Shown here piece after piece: positions 44,666 through 52,298 of a stretch of DNA of 64,000 nucleotides. Every line of letters begins with the position of its first letter. Positions within the stretch are counted from its first letter, which is position 1. Source of the DNA: Roseiarcus sp963741405. GTDB lineage: Bacteria > Pseudomonadota > Alphaproteobacteria > Rhizobiales > Beijerinckiaceae. The stretch is from assembly GCA_963741405.1 (NCBI GenBank), contig CAVUHX010000042.1:248001-312000 (forward strand), read 5' to 3'. Under the pieces are notes generated by a model. The model searched no databases and had not been told where the DNA came from. It saw only the letters and a list, made by a program, of their open reading frames with translations. The position numbers and the translations under genes were made by a program.

Positions 44666-45268
44666 ATGAAACGGGCAGATCCTCCGCCTTCAACCAGTCT
44701 GGAAGGCCAGTTCCTCATCGCCATGCCATCCTTGCGGGGGGGACCCTTCGCGCGCTCTGTCGTTTATCTGTGCGCCCATCGCGACGACGGCGCGATGGGG
44801 CTGATCATCAATCAGCGCGCGGAGGAAATCGACTTCGGCCAGCTCCTGGTGCAGTTGGGCATCGTGCCCGACGATCAGGCGATCCGCCTTCCGCCGCGGG
44901 CGGAGGCGGTGCGGGTCGTTCGGGGCGGCCCGGTCGAGACCGGGCGCGGCTTTGTGCTTCATTCGGCCGACTACGGGTCGAGCGATTCGACGGTCAGGAT
45001 CACCGACGGCGTCTGCCTGACGGCGACCCTCGACATCCTGCGCGCCATCGCCGGCGGAACTGGCCCGGCCCAGGCGGTGCTCGCCCTCGGCTACGCCGGC
45101 TGGAGCTCCGGTCAGCTGGAGAGCGAGATCCTCGCCAACGGCTGGTTGACCTGCCCGGCCGATCCGGCCCTGATCTTCGATACGGACGACGCCAACAAGT
45201 ATGACCGGGCGATGGCCAAGCTCGGCGTCCACCTCGGCATGCTGTCGTCCGATTCGGGCCACGCCTGA
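44666..45268 (+). CDS. yqgE: YqgE/AlgH family protein (DUF179)
   Basis: This 200-residue protein of the conserved UPF0301 family has unresolved function. It begins near SLEGQFLIAMPSLRGGPFAR, followed by VVYLCAHRDDGAMGLIINQR, VRVVRGGPVETGRGFVLHSA, ALGYAGWSSGQLESEILANG, WLTCPADPALIFD and YDRAMAKLGV, all family landmarks. CGGAGG-like sequence precedes the ATG. It is divergent from the broken DsbD-N gene and converges with recF. Confidence 0.92.
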   Translation: MKRADPPPSTSLEGQFLIAMPSLRGGPFARSVVYLCAHRDDGAMGLIINQRAEEIDFGQLLVQLGIVPDDQAIRLPPRAEAVRVVRGGPVETGRGFVLHSADYGSSDSTVRITDGVCLTATLDILRAIAGGTGPAQAVLALGYAGWSSGQLESEILANGWLTCPADPALIFDTDDANKYDRAMAKLGVHLGMLSSDSGHA

Positions 45269-45281
45269 GCGCCGTCGCGAC

Positions 45282-45353
45282 GGCGCCGCTTTAGCGCCGA
45301 TTTAGCGGCGGCCCCCAACGATTACAGGGGTTTGTGACGCCACTTAGCGTCAC
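45282..45353. terminator. Two hairpins between convergent yqgE and recF
   Basis: GCCGCT and AGCGGC flank a TTTAGCGCC core (45285-45309); the repeated core is also found at 13322-13343. A second stem, GTGACGC (45334-45340) with GCGTCAC (45347-45353), has a 6-nt loop. They probably terminate the converging transcripts. Confidence 0.55.
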
Positions 45354-45385
45354 GCCGTCAGGGCCTATTGTACTAATGTGATATG

Positions 45386-46564
45386 CTAAACAGCCGCCTT
45401 CGCCCGCACCCCCGTCTCGGCCGAGACCTCGAACGCCTGCGCCCGGCCCTCGAGGGACGCGAACGCGGCGGGGTCGGCGCCGGTCAGGAAGACCTGGCCG
45501 CCGAGCCGCTCGAGCGCGTCGAACAGCGCCGCCCGCCGGCGCGGGTCGAAATGCGCGGCGATCTCGTCCATCAGCGCGATCGGCGCAATGCCGGACATCT
45601 CCGCGACCAGCCGCGCATGGGCGAGCACGAGCCCGACCAAGAGCGCCTTCTGCTCTCCGGTCGAGGCGTTTTCGGCGGATACGTCCTTCGGCCCGTGCCG
45701 CACGGCGAGGTCGCCGACATGCGGGCCGATGAGCGTCCGCCCGGCGGCGGCGTCGCGGCTGCGGCTGTCGCGCAGGATCGCCCGATAGCGGTCTTCCGCC
45801 TCGAGCGCCGGGCCGTCGGCCAGGAGCGCCTCGACCTCACCCTGAAGCGCAAGCCGGGCGAAAGGGAAGGGCGAGGAATCGTCGCGCCCGGCTTCGATCA
45901 GCGCCTCGAGCCGGCTCACGCATTCCAGCCGGGCGGCGGCGACCGCGACGCCGAGCTCGGCCGCCTCGCGCTCGATCGCGTCCAGCCAGGAAGCGTTGCG
46001 CGCCCCCTCTTCGAGGAGGCGGTTGCGCCCGCGCAACGCCCGCTCGAACCGGCCGACCCGGGCGCCGTGGCTCGGGTCGACCGCCAGCACGAAGCGGTCG
46101 AGGAAGCGGCGCCGCTCGCTCGCCGGGCCGGAAAACAGCGAATCCATCGCCGGCGTCAGCCAGACGATCCGCACATGGTCGGAGAAGGCGCGCGACGAGG
46201 CGACAGGGACGCGGTCGACGCGGTTCCTCCGCTCCGCCCCGCTCTCGCCCTGGCCCGTGCTCCAGCCCGAGCCGAGCTGATGGCTGTCGCCCTCGGTCTC
46301 GATCTCGACCGACAGGGCGAACCCGCCCGCGCCGCCGACGCGCGCGCATTCGGCGAGCTCGGCGCGCCTCAGGCCCCGGCCGGGAGACAGCAGCGACAAA
46401 GCCTCGAGGAGATTGGTCTTGCCGGCGCCGTTCTCGCCGCATAGGACGACGAGACGGCCCTCGATCGGAAGATCGAGCGCCGCATAGGAGCGGAAATCCT
46501 GCAGCATCAGGCGGCGCACGAATGGGCGCCGGGCTGCGGGAAGGATGCCGTCGGGGCTCGCCAT
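45386..46564 (-). CDS. recF: DNA replication/repair protein RecF
   Basis: RecF is an SMC-like ATPase that loads RecA at gaps with RecO and RecR. The 392-residue protein has RRLMLQDFRSYAALDLPIEG, Walker A LCGENGAGKTNLLEALSLLS, the signature ASTGEQKALLVGLVLAHARL, Walker B PIALMDEIAAHFDPRRR and the D-loop. The start MASPDGIL (46564) is chosen; in-frame methionines further out would run into the divergent gene's region. It is not next to dnaN, the common partner. The gene at 46616 is divergent. Confidence 0.92.
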   Translation of the reverse strand: MASPDGILPAARRPFVRRLMLQDFRSYAALDLPIEGRLVVLCGENGAGKTNLLEALSLLSPGRGLRRAELAECARVGGAGGFALSVEIETEGDSHQLGSGWSTGQGESGAERRNRVDRVPVASSRAFSDHVRIVWLTPAMDSLFSGPASERRRFLDRFVLAVDPSHGARVGRFERALRGRNRLLEEGARNASWLDAIEREAAELGVAVAAARLECVSRLEALIEAGRDDSSPFPFARLALQGEVEALLADGPALEAEDRYRAILRDSRSRDAAAGRTLIGPHVGDLAVRHGPKDVSAENASTGEQKALLVGLVLAHARLVAEMSGIAPIALMDEIAAHFDPRRRAALFDALERLGGQVFLTGADPAAFASLEGRAQAFEVSAETGVRAKAAV

Positions 46565-46615
46565 GGCTTGTCGCTGTGCCATGTCCGCCGCCGGCGCGAA
46601 AGTGGGAGAAGCCCC

Positions 46616-47896
46616 ATGACGCCGCTTGACGTCCTGATGCCCGCCGAGGGGATGGGCGCGGTCGCCGATCTCATCGCCGAGCGCCTGCCGCTGCACCGCC
46701 TGTGGCTCGAGAGAGACCGCGACGCCTGGTTCGCTTCATGGGGGCCGAAGATTCGCGCCGTCGCCTCGAACGGCCCGCAGGCCCCGATCGACGCGGCTTT
46801 CATGCAAAGGCTGCCGAACCTCGAGATCGTCGCCAGTTTCGGCGTCGGCTACGATCACGTCGACGCGAGATGGGCCGGCGAGCACGGCGTCGTCGTCACC
46901 CATACGCCGGGCGTGCTCGACGACGAGGTCGCCGACGTGGCGATGGCGCTGACCGTCATGGCGGTGCGCCGCCTGCCGCAGGCCGAGCGTTTCCTTCGCG
47001 CCGGCGAATGGCGGAAGGGCGGATTTCCCCTCACCGCGTCGCTGCGCGGCCGCACCATGGGAATCCTGGGCCTCGGGCGGATCGGCAAGGCGATTGCGGC
47101 GCGGGCCGAAAGCTTCGGGCTCAAGGTCGTCTACCACGGCCGCAGCGCGCAGCCCGACGCGGCTTATCGCTTCTATCCCTCGCTCGCCGCAATGGCGAAG
47201 GCCTGCGACATCCTCATGGTCGCCGCGCCCGGCGGCCCCGGCACGCGGCGCCTCGTCGACGCCGCGCTGCTTGCCGCCCTCGGCCCGGACGGGGTTCTCA
47301 TCAACATCGCCCGCGGCGCCATCGTCGACGAACGGGCCCTGATCGAGGCGCTCAAGGCCGGAACCATTCTCGCCGCCGGCCTCGACGTCTACGAGAATGA
47401 GCCGCAGGTTCCAAAAGGGCTCCTGGCGCTCGACAATGCGATTCTGCTGCCCCATGTCGGCTCAGCCTCGGTGAAGACCCGACGGGCGATGGCCGAATGC
47501 GTCGCGCAAAACATCTTCGCCTGGTCGGAAGGGCGGCCGCCGCTGACGCCGGTGCCGGAGACGCCGTGGCGGGGGCATTGGGGCAAAAGCGGCCCGGCAG
47601 AATCGTCGCCGCCGTCGGCCGGCGGGAAAAAAGCGAAGGCCGCCGGCCGGACAGCAATCATTGGGGACATTGTCGCCGCCATGCGCGAATGGTGGGACCT
47701 GCCGGCCGACTGCAACGACGGCGAATTGTTCACCTATGCCGGGATGCTGTTCGACCGGATCGAGGCGGGCGAGGCGCGGGAGCCGCTCTGTCGCTTCCTC
47801 GCCGAAATCCAGAAGGATCGGCTGGACATGGCGGAGTCCGAAGCCCCGGCGAAGATTGTCGATCGCGCGTTCGAGGTCGCCGCGGCCTCGGGCTGA
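46616..47896 (+). CDS. D-2-hydroxyacid dehydrogenase with an extra C-terminal domain
   Basis: This protein has 426 residues. The first 315 form an NAD(P)-dependent 2-hydroxyacid dehydrogenase: GLGRIGKAIAARAESFG, the catalytic Arg in INIARGAIVDERAL, a Glu in YENEPQ and the His in LLPHVGSAS. The last 100 residues are unrelated: a Ser/Gly/Lys linker, then IIGDIVAAMREWWDLPADCN, ELFTYAGMLFDRIEAGEARE and CRFLAEIQKDRLDMAESEAP. This looks like a small separate module that occurs alone elsewhere. A diverged copy of its last 35 codons lies at 48850-48957. The enzyme half resembles 2280-3221; glyoxylate/hydroxypyruvate reduction is a likely activity. Confidence 0.85.
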   Translation: MTPLDVLMPAEGMGAVADLIAERLPLHRLWLERDRDAWFASWGPKIRAVASNGPQAPIDAAFMQRLPNLEIVASFGVGYDHVDARWAGEHGVVVTHTPGVLDDEVADVAMALTVMAVRRLPQAERFLRAGEWRKGGFPLTASLRGRTMGILGLGRIGKAIAARAESFGLKVVYHGRSAQPDAAYRFYPSLAAMAKACDILMVAAPGGPGTRRLVDAALLAALGPDGVLINIARGAIVDERALIEALKAGTILAAGLDVYENEPQVPKGLLALDNAILLPHVGSASVKTRRAMAECVAQNIFAWSEGRPPLTPVPETPWRGHWGKSGPAESSPPSAGGKKAKAAGRTAIIGDIVAAMREWWDLPADCNDGELFTYAGMLFDRIEAGEAREPLCRFLAEIQKDRLDMAESEAPAKIVDRAFEVAAASG

Positions 47897-48073
47897 CGCG
47901 GAGCTGTGCGCGCAGCCGCGGGTTGCCGGCATTCGTCGCCATGGGCGGGAAGCCGAGGAGCCGGCTCGGACTGCGGCTTGGCTTCGTTGGTTGAGAAACC
48001 GCGCTCAGTGTGGAGAATCGATAAGGTGAATTCGTATCATGTCCCCCGTTGGTTTCGCCTTCGCTATCACGCA
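47897..48073. other. Intergenic between the dehydrogenase fusion gene and vapC
   Basis: Nothing recognisable is seen in these 177 bp. Confidence 0.4.
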
Positions 48074-48475
48074 TCAATCCGGCGCAATCAGCGCAACCTT
48101 GGGAAAATAGCCCGCATAACGCCTCGCGTCGCGCGTCAGCAAAGTGAGCCCCGCGACGGCCGCGTGAGCACCGATATAGAAATCCGGTAGCGGAGACGAA
48201 CGGACGCCGCCGCGGCGGCGATATTCAACAAATGCCCGCCCCGCGACGAATCCTGCCTCGTAGGGCAGAGACAGGCGGCGAAACTCGCCTTCGCCAAGAT
48301 GATGGTCCAGCTCCGCCATCGTTGCGAAGCCCGATGCGATTTCGGCATAGATGATCGGATTGATGGCGATCTCCTGACGATTGGCCGCGTCGATCAGGGC
48401 GGACTCCGACCAGGCGCGCCAGGTTGCATCCTCGGTGAGCACGTCGATGATCACGTTGGAGTCGACGAGAATCAT
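48074..48475 (-). CDS. vapC: VapC-type PIN-domain toxin
   Basis: This 133-residue ribonuclease toxin shows the PIN acidic set D5 (MILVDSNVIIDVL), E45 (IIYAEIASGF), D98 (PLPDFYIGAHAAV) and D116 (LLTRDARRY). VapC enzymes usually cut initiator tRNA or rRNA and are held inactive by VapB. Its ATG overlaps the antitoxin stop by 4 bp, the standard coupling. Confidence 0.9.
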   Translation of the reverse strand: MILVDSNVIIDVLTEDATWRAWSESALIDAANRQEIAINPIIYAEIASGFATMAELDHHLGEGEFRRLSLPYEAGFVAGRAFVEYRRRGGVRSSPLPDFYIGAHAAVAGLTLLTRDARRYAGYFPKVALIAPD

Positions 48476-48738
48476 CGAAGGGAAGGCGGGTCCTCGTCCG
48501 CCGGAGGGCCGCGCATCAGCGCCAAGATCTCGTCGGTCGTCATCCTGAAGTCGCCTGCGCCTTTCAGACGGCCGACAAGCAATTGGCCGCGCGTCTTGCG
48601 GGGGCCACTGTGGGTCGTCTTGACGAGACGCACTGCGCCCGCTTCGATTTCGAACTCGACGTCCGTGCCCGGCATCAGGCCTGCGCGCTCGCGAACGTCC
48701 TGGGGGATGGTGACCTGCCCCTTGGCGGTGATTCTCAT
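48472..48738 (-). CDS. vapB: AbrB/MazE-type antitoxin (VapB)
   Basis: This 88-residue protein has an N-terminal swapped-hairpin DNA-binding domain (MRITAKGQVTIPQDVRERAG, then LMPGTDVEFEIEAGAVRLV) and a disordered C-terminus that would wrap the toxin (EILALMRGPPADEDP). It is first in the vapBC pair and should autorepress it. A short palindrome-like TACCGCGTACGGTA lies at 48754-48767, just upstream of its start, a candidate operator. Confidence 0.88.
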   Translation of the reverse strand: MRITAKGQVTIPQDVRERAGLMPGTDVEFEIEAGAVRLVKTTHSGPRKTRGQLLVGRLKGAGDFRMTTDEILALMRGPPADEDPPSLR

Positions 48739-48849
48739 CGCGCGACCTCATTCCTACCGCGTACGGTAAGAATATCCGATCGCTCCTCCGAATTCAACAT
48801 CGATTCACCCTCGCCGGCGGGAGGCGGGCGACGCGCGGAAGGCGGACGA

Positions 48850-48957
48850 CGTCGCTTCCTCGCCGAAATCCAGAAAGATCGGCTGGATTTGGCGGAGTCC
48901 GACGCGCCGAGGAAGATTGTCGATCGCGCAATGGAGCTGGCAGGGGCGTCGGGCTGA
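48850..48957 (+). repeat. Diverged duplicate of the 3' end of the 46616 dehydrogenase fusion gene
   Basis: This encodes RFLAEIQKDRLDLAESDAPR, KIVDRAMELAGASG and a stop, closely matching 47793-47896 and continuing a few bases past the stop (GCTGACGCGGA). No start or upstream domain remains. It is a leftover of a tandem duplication or rearrangement into which vapBC now intervenes. Confidence 0.75.
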
Positions 48958-49010
48958 CGCGGATGCTACGCGCGTGACGACGCGACCGCTGGGTAAAGTG
49001 CACTGTCACC

Positions 49011-49035
49011 GTAACCCCGTAACCCCCGTAACCCC
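49011..49035. repeat. Short tandem repeat of GTAACCCC units
   Basis: Three tandem units, GTAACCCC / GTAACCCCC / GTAACCCC, are followed by A7. On the minus strand this is a T7 then G-rich tract downstream of the hlyD gene. It may affect transcript ends; it is one G-run short of a standard four-tract quadruplex. Confidence 0.5.
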
Positions 49036-49082
49036 AAAAAAACTCCGCGCCCCTTGACGCGCGCCAAGCGTGCGTCAGCCGC

Positions 49083-50390
49083 TTATTTCTCTCGAAACGC
49101 CTTCGCGAGTTGATCGGCCATCGGCTTCAGCAAATAGGAAATAACCGTCCGCTCCTGCGTTTTGACAAAGGCCTCAACGGGCATGCCGGGCGTCAGTTTG
49201 ACCTCTCCCAGACGCTTCGCCTCGGCCTCGGAAAATGCAATGCGAACCCCGTAGAATGTTGACCCTGTTCGTGTATCTTGCGTAGTGTCCGCCGACACTC
49301 GAGTGACCTCGCCTTCGATCTGTGGCGTGCTTCGCTGATTGAACGTCGTGAATCGAAGGCCGACCTTTGACCCGAAGTGGACTTGGTCAATCTCATTCGG
49401 CGAAACCCGCGCTTCGACCTGGAGGGAGTCGGCCACCGGAACGATCAACATGATCGGTTCCCCTTGCGCGATCGTTCCGCCGACCGTGTGCACCACGAGT
49501 TGGTGAACAATTCCGTCTTGAGGCGCCCGGATCTCCACGTGTCGGAGTTGGTCTGCCGCAGCCACCCTCCGCTCCTCCAGCTCGGTCATTTTCGCGCGCA
49601 CCTCGCTGAGGTCTTTAGCGACTTCCGCCTTCATCTGCTGGTCGATCAGGAGGATTTGCAGCTCCGTCTCGCTGATCCTTCCTTTTGTTTGGGCCACGTT
49701 CGCGAGCAAGGCAGCGCGCTCGCCTTCCAATCTCGCGGCTTCTCGCTGAAGCGACATCAAGCGAGTGATCGGAACGAGATTCTTCGCTCGGAGCTCTCTT
49801 ACGCCAATAAGCTCCTCACGTATGAATTCGAGCTCGTGCGCCTTCGATTCGGCTTGGCTTTGCAAGCCAACAATCTCTTCTTGGAACTGCTGGATGCGCG
49901 TTTTCAGTTGCGCCTTCTGACCCGACGCGGAATCGCGTCTGAATTCGAACAATTTCCGCTCCCCTGTCATCAGGCGACCAATCTTTGCCTGTTCGTCGCG
50001 TCCGGCCAGCGCACCAAAGTCCACTTCGGACGCCCCATCCCGTTCAGCTTCCAGCCTGGCTCTTCGCGCGGTTTGCTCGTCGAGATTGTCGGTGATGATC
50101 ATCAGGTTGGCGCGCGTCATCGTCTCATCGAGATGAATCAGCAAGTCTCCTTTCCGCACCCGATCGCCCTCACGGATGAGTAATTCTCCGACAACGCCGC
50201 CCGATGGATGCTGCACTTTCTTGACGTTCGATTCTACGACCAAGTTGCCAGCAGCGATCACCGCGCCGGAAAACTCGGCGAACGCCGCCCAGCCTCCGAA
50301 GCCTCCAACCAGTGCGACGCAACTGATCGCTGACAACGCAAGATATCGCCTTATTGCGCGTCGATTTTGGGAGGTAGGAACGTGCGTCAT
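49083..50390 (-). CDS. Type I secretion membrane-fusion protein (HlyD/PrtE family)
   Basis: This 435-residue periplasmic adaptor has a short cytoplasmic N-terminus and one membrane helix (YLALSAISCVALVGGFGGWA). A lipoyl/barrel-sandwich half follows (VQHPSGGVVGELLIREGDRV), then a long coiled coil (about 120-280) and the returning lipoyl and HlyD C-terminal region (VEIRAPQDGIVHQLVVHTVG, ALIFALKE-like end VISYLLKPMADQLAKAF). It overlaps the ABC transporter gene by 4 bp. It bridges that exporter to an outer-membrane TolC, which is not encoded here. The likely cargo is the RTX peroxidase directly upstream. Confidence 0.92.
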   Translation of the reverse strand: MTHVPTSQNRRAIRRYLALSAISCVALVGGFGGWAAFAEFSGAVIAAGNLVVESNVKKVQHPSGGVVGELLIREGDRVRKGDLLIHLDETMTRANLMIITDNLDEQTARRARLEAERDGASEVDFGALAGRDEQAKIGRLMTGERKLFEFRRDSASGQKAQLKTRIQQFQEEIVGLQSQAESKAHELEFIREELIGVRELRAKNLVPITRLMSLQREAARLEGERAALLANVAQTKGRISETELQILLIDQQMKAEVAKDLSEVRAKMTELEERRVAAADQLRHVEIRAPQDGIVHQLVVHTVGGTIAQGEPIMLIVPVADSLQVEARVSPNEIDQVHFGSKVGLRFTTFNQRSTPQIEGEVTRVSADTTQDTRTGSTFYGVRIAFSEAEAKRLGEVKLTPGMPVEAFVKTQERTVISYLLKPMADQLAKAFREK

Positions 50391-52120
50391 CGGCTTGCAA
50401 CCCCTTGCGGAAAAGCGGCGACCGCGCCATCTGCAGTCGCCACTCTCCGCATCATCTTTCCAAGAATCTCGTCTTTCGTTCCGTGCGCCTGGATCCGTCC
50501 GTCGTTCATCTCGATGATCCACTCGACCGCGGACAGCGCGCTCAGTCGATGCGCGACGACGACGACAATTCCCCCCCTCGCCCTCACGTCGTGCAGCGCC
50601 TGGGCGAGAGCGACCTCGCCTTCCGTATCGAGATTGGAATTTGGTTCGTCGAGGACGACCAGGAACGGCTTGCCATAGAGTGCGCGCGCAAGGGCAATTC
50701 TTTGCCGCTGACCGGCGGACAGTGCGCAACCACCCTGGCCAATTTGTGTTTCGTATCCATCCGGAAGCCGCGTTATCAACTCGTGGGCGCCCGCAGCCTG
50801 CGCGGCTTCGATGACGGCCGTCGCGTCGATCTTCTCGTCAAAGCGAGCGATGTTCTTGGCGACTGAAGCGGAAAATAATTCGACGTCCTGGGGCAAATAT
50901 CCGATGTGGCTACCCAACTGTTCCGGCGACCATTGATCGAACGTCGCCCCGTCGAGGCGAATCTTCCCTCGGACAGGAGCCCAGACGCCAACCAGCGACT
51001 TCGTCAGAGACGTCTTGCCGGATCCGCTCGGACCGATGACCCCGAGGCCATTCCCGGCTTTCAGGGTCAATGACACATCGCGAACGACCATCCGAGTGTC
51101 GCCGGGCGGCGTGATCGAAGCCGACTCGATTACGACGTCGCGATGCGGGGCCGGAAGCTGCAACCGAATTGGAGGCTCTGGAAGCGCTTGCAGAAGCTGG
51201 TTGAGACGGCTCCAACTCTGACGCGCCGCTATGAACATCTTCCAGTTCGCGATCGCCAAATCAACCGGAGCCAGAGCGCGCGAGGTTAGGATCGACGCCG
51301 CAATGATGATTCCTGCCGTGGCTTGATCCTGAATCACAAGATAGGCTCCGAGCCCTAGCACCAAGGATTGCAGCAACATCCGAAAGCTCTTGGCCACTGC
51401 GCCGAGTCCGCCGGCCAGGTTCGAGGTCAGCTGTTGGGCGCGCACGTAGCGGTCGTTGGCGCTTTGCCAATTGGACCTCAGTCTGGCCGCCAACCCCATC
51501 GCTTGGACGGCGTCCGCGTTTCGGCGGGCGGACTCGGCGAGGCCCAATCGCTCGGCGGCATGTGTCGCGGTCGCCTTGGTGGCCGACCGACTCGAAAGTT
51601 CGGTGAGGAGCGTCAAGCCGAACAGAATAATGGCGCCTGCCGTCGCCAAGACGCCGATGAGCGGGTGAAACAGAAAACAAATGCCGAGATAGAGCGGGGC
51701 CCACGGCAAATCGAAGAACGCGGGCAGGCCCGCGCCGGCGAGAAAGCTGCGGACCTGATCCAGATCGCGCAGCGGCAATAGCCCCTCGCCCCCATTGGTC
51801 CGCATGAGCGGGAGGCGGATCAACGCACTGAAAACGCTTCCGCTGATGGCTTCGTCCACCGATGCCCCGACCAGGACGAGTACGCGGCTCCGCATGAATT
51901 CCAGAAAGCCTTGAAACGCATACAGAAAGACAATCAACAGAGACAGGGCGAGCAAAGTCGGAAGGCTCCCGCTGGGGAGGACCCGGTCGTAGATATCCAG
52001 CATGTAATACGAGCCGGTCAGCGTCAGTATGTTTACGACGCCACTGATGAGCGCGAGCGCGACCAGCGTTCCTCGAAAGGAGCCGATTTGGTGTGTCCTG
52101 TCGGGGAGTTGCCGCGGCAT
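50387..52120 (-). CDS. Type I secretion system ABC exporter (PrtD/AprD family)
   Basis: This 577-residue half-transporter has an N-terminal six-helix ABC membrane domain without a C39 peptidase. The nucleotide-binding domain follows with Walker A IGPSGSGKTSLTKSL, Q-loop YLPQDVELF, signature LSAGQRQRIALARAL (Ala in place of the common Gly), Walker B LVVLDEPNSNLD and switch His VVAHRLSAL. PrtD-type exporters move RTX proteins with an uncleaved C-terminal signal straight out of the cell. It lies 178 bp downstream of the RTX peroxidase and overlaps the hlyD gene by 4 bp. Confidence 0.93.
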   Translation of the reverse strand: MPRQLPDRTHQIGSFRGTLVALALISGVVNILTLTGSYYMLDIYDRVLPSGSLPTLLALSLLIVFLYAFQGFLEFMRSRVLVLVGASVDEAISGSVFSALIRLPLMRTNGGEGLLPLRDLDQVRSFLAGAGLPAFFDLPWAPLYLGICFLFHPLIGVLATAGAIILFGLTLLTELSSRSATKATATHAAERLGLAESARRNADAVQAMGLAARLRSNWQSANDRYVRAQQLTSNLAGGLGAVAKSFRMLLQSLVLGLGAYLVIQDQATAGIIIAASILTSRALAPVDLAIANWKMFIAARQSWSRLNQLLQALPEPPIRLQLPAPHRDVVIESASITPPGDTRMVVRDVSLTLKAGNGLGVIGPSGSGKTSLTKSLVGVWAPVRGKIRLDGATFDQWSPEQLGSHIGYLPQDVELFSASVAKNIARFDEKIDATAVIEAAQAAGAHELITRLPDGYETQIGQGGCALSAGQRQRIALARALYGKPFLVVLDEPNSNLDTEGEVALAQALHDVRARGGIVVVVAHRLSALSAVEWIIEMNDGRIQAHGTKDEILGKMMRRVATADGAVAAFPQGVASR

Positions 52121-52298
52121 CGCTTTTCTCGCTTTTGCGGATCGGCCGATAGTGAGGGCAAAGTGGAAACGGTTGAACGGACGGAGAAAGTTCGCAGCCG
52201 CCGTTCGTATGAACCGAAGTTATGGAGGTTTCCTGATCTTGGGCGGCCATCTAAATTGCCGATGGGCCGCCCAAGTAACGTCAGTCGCCGGGATGCTG

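Noticed and set aside
49011..49040. G-quadruplex on the minus strand
   Set aside because: Only three G-runs of three or more are present, so it does not meet the standard four-tract pattern.
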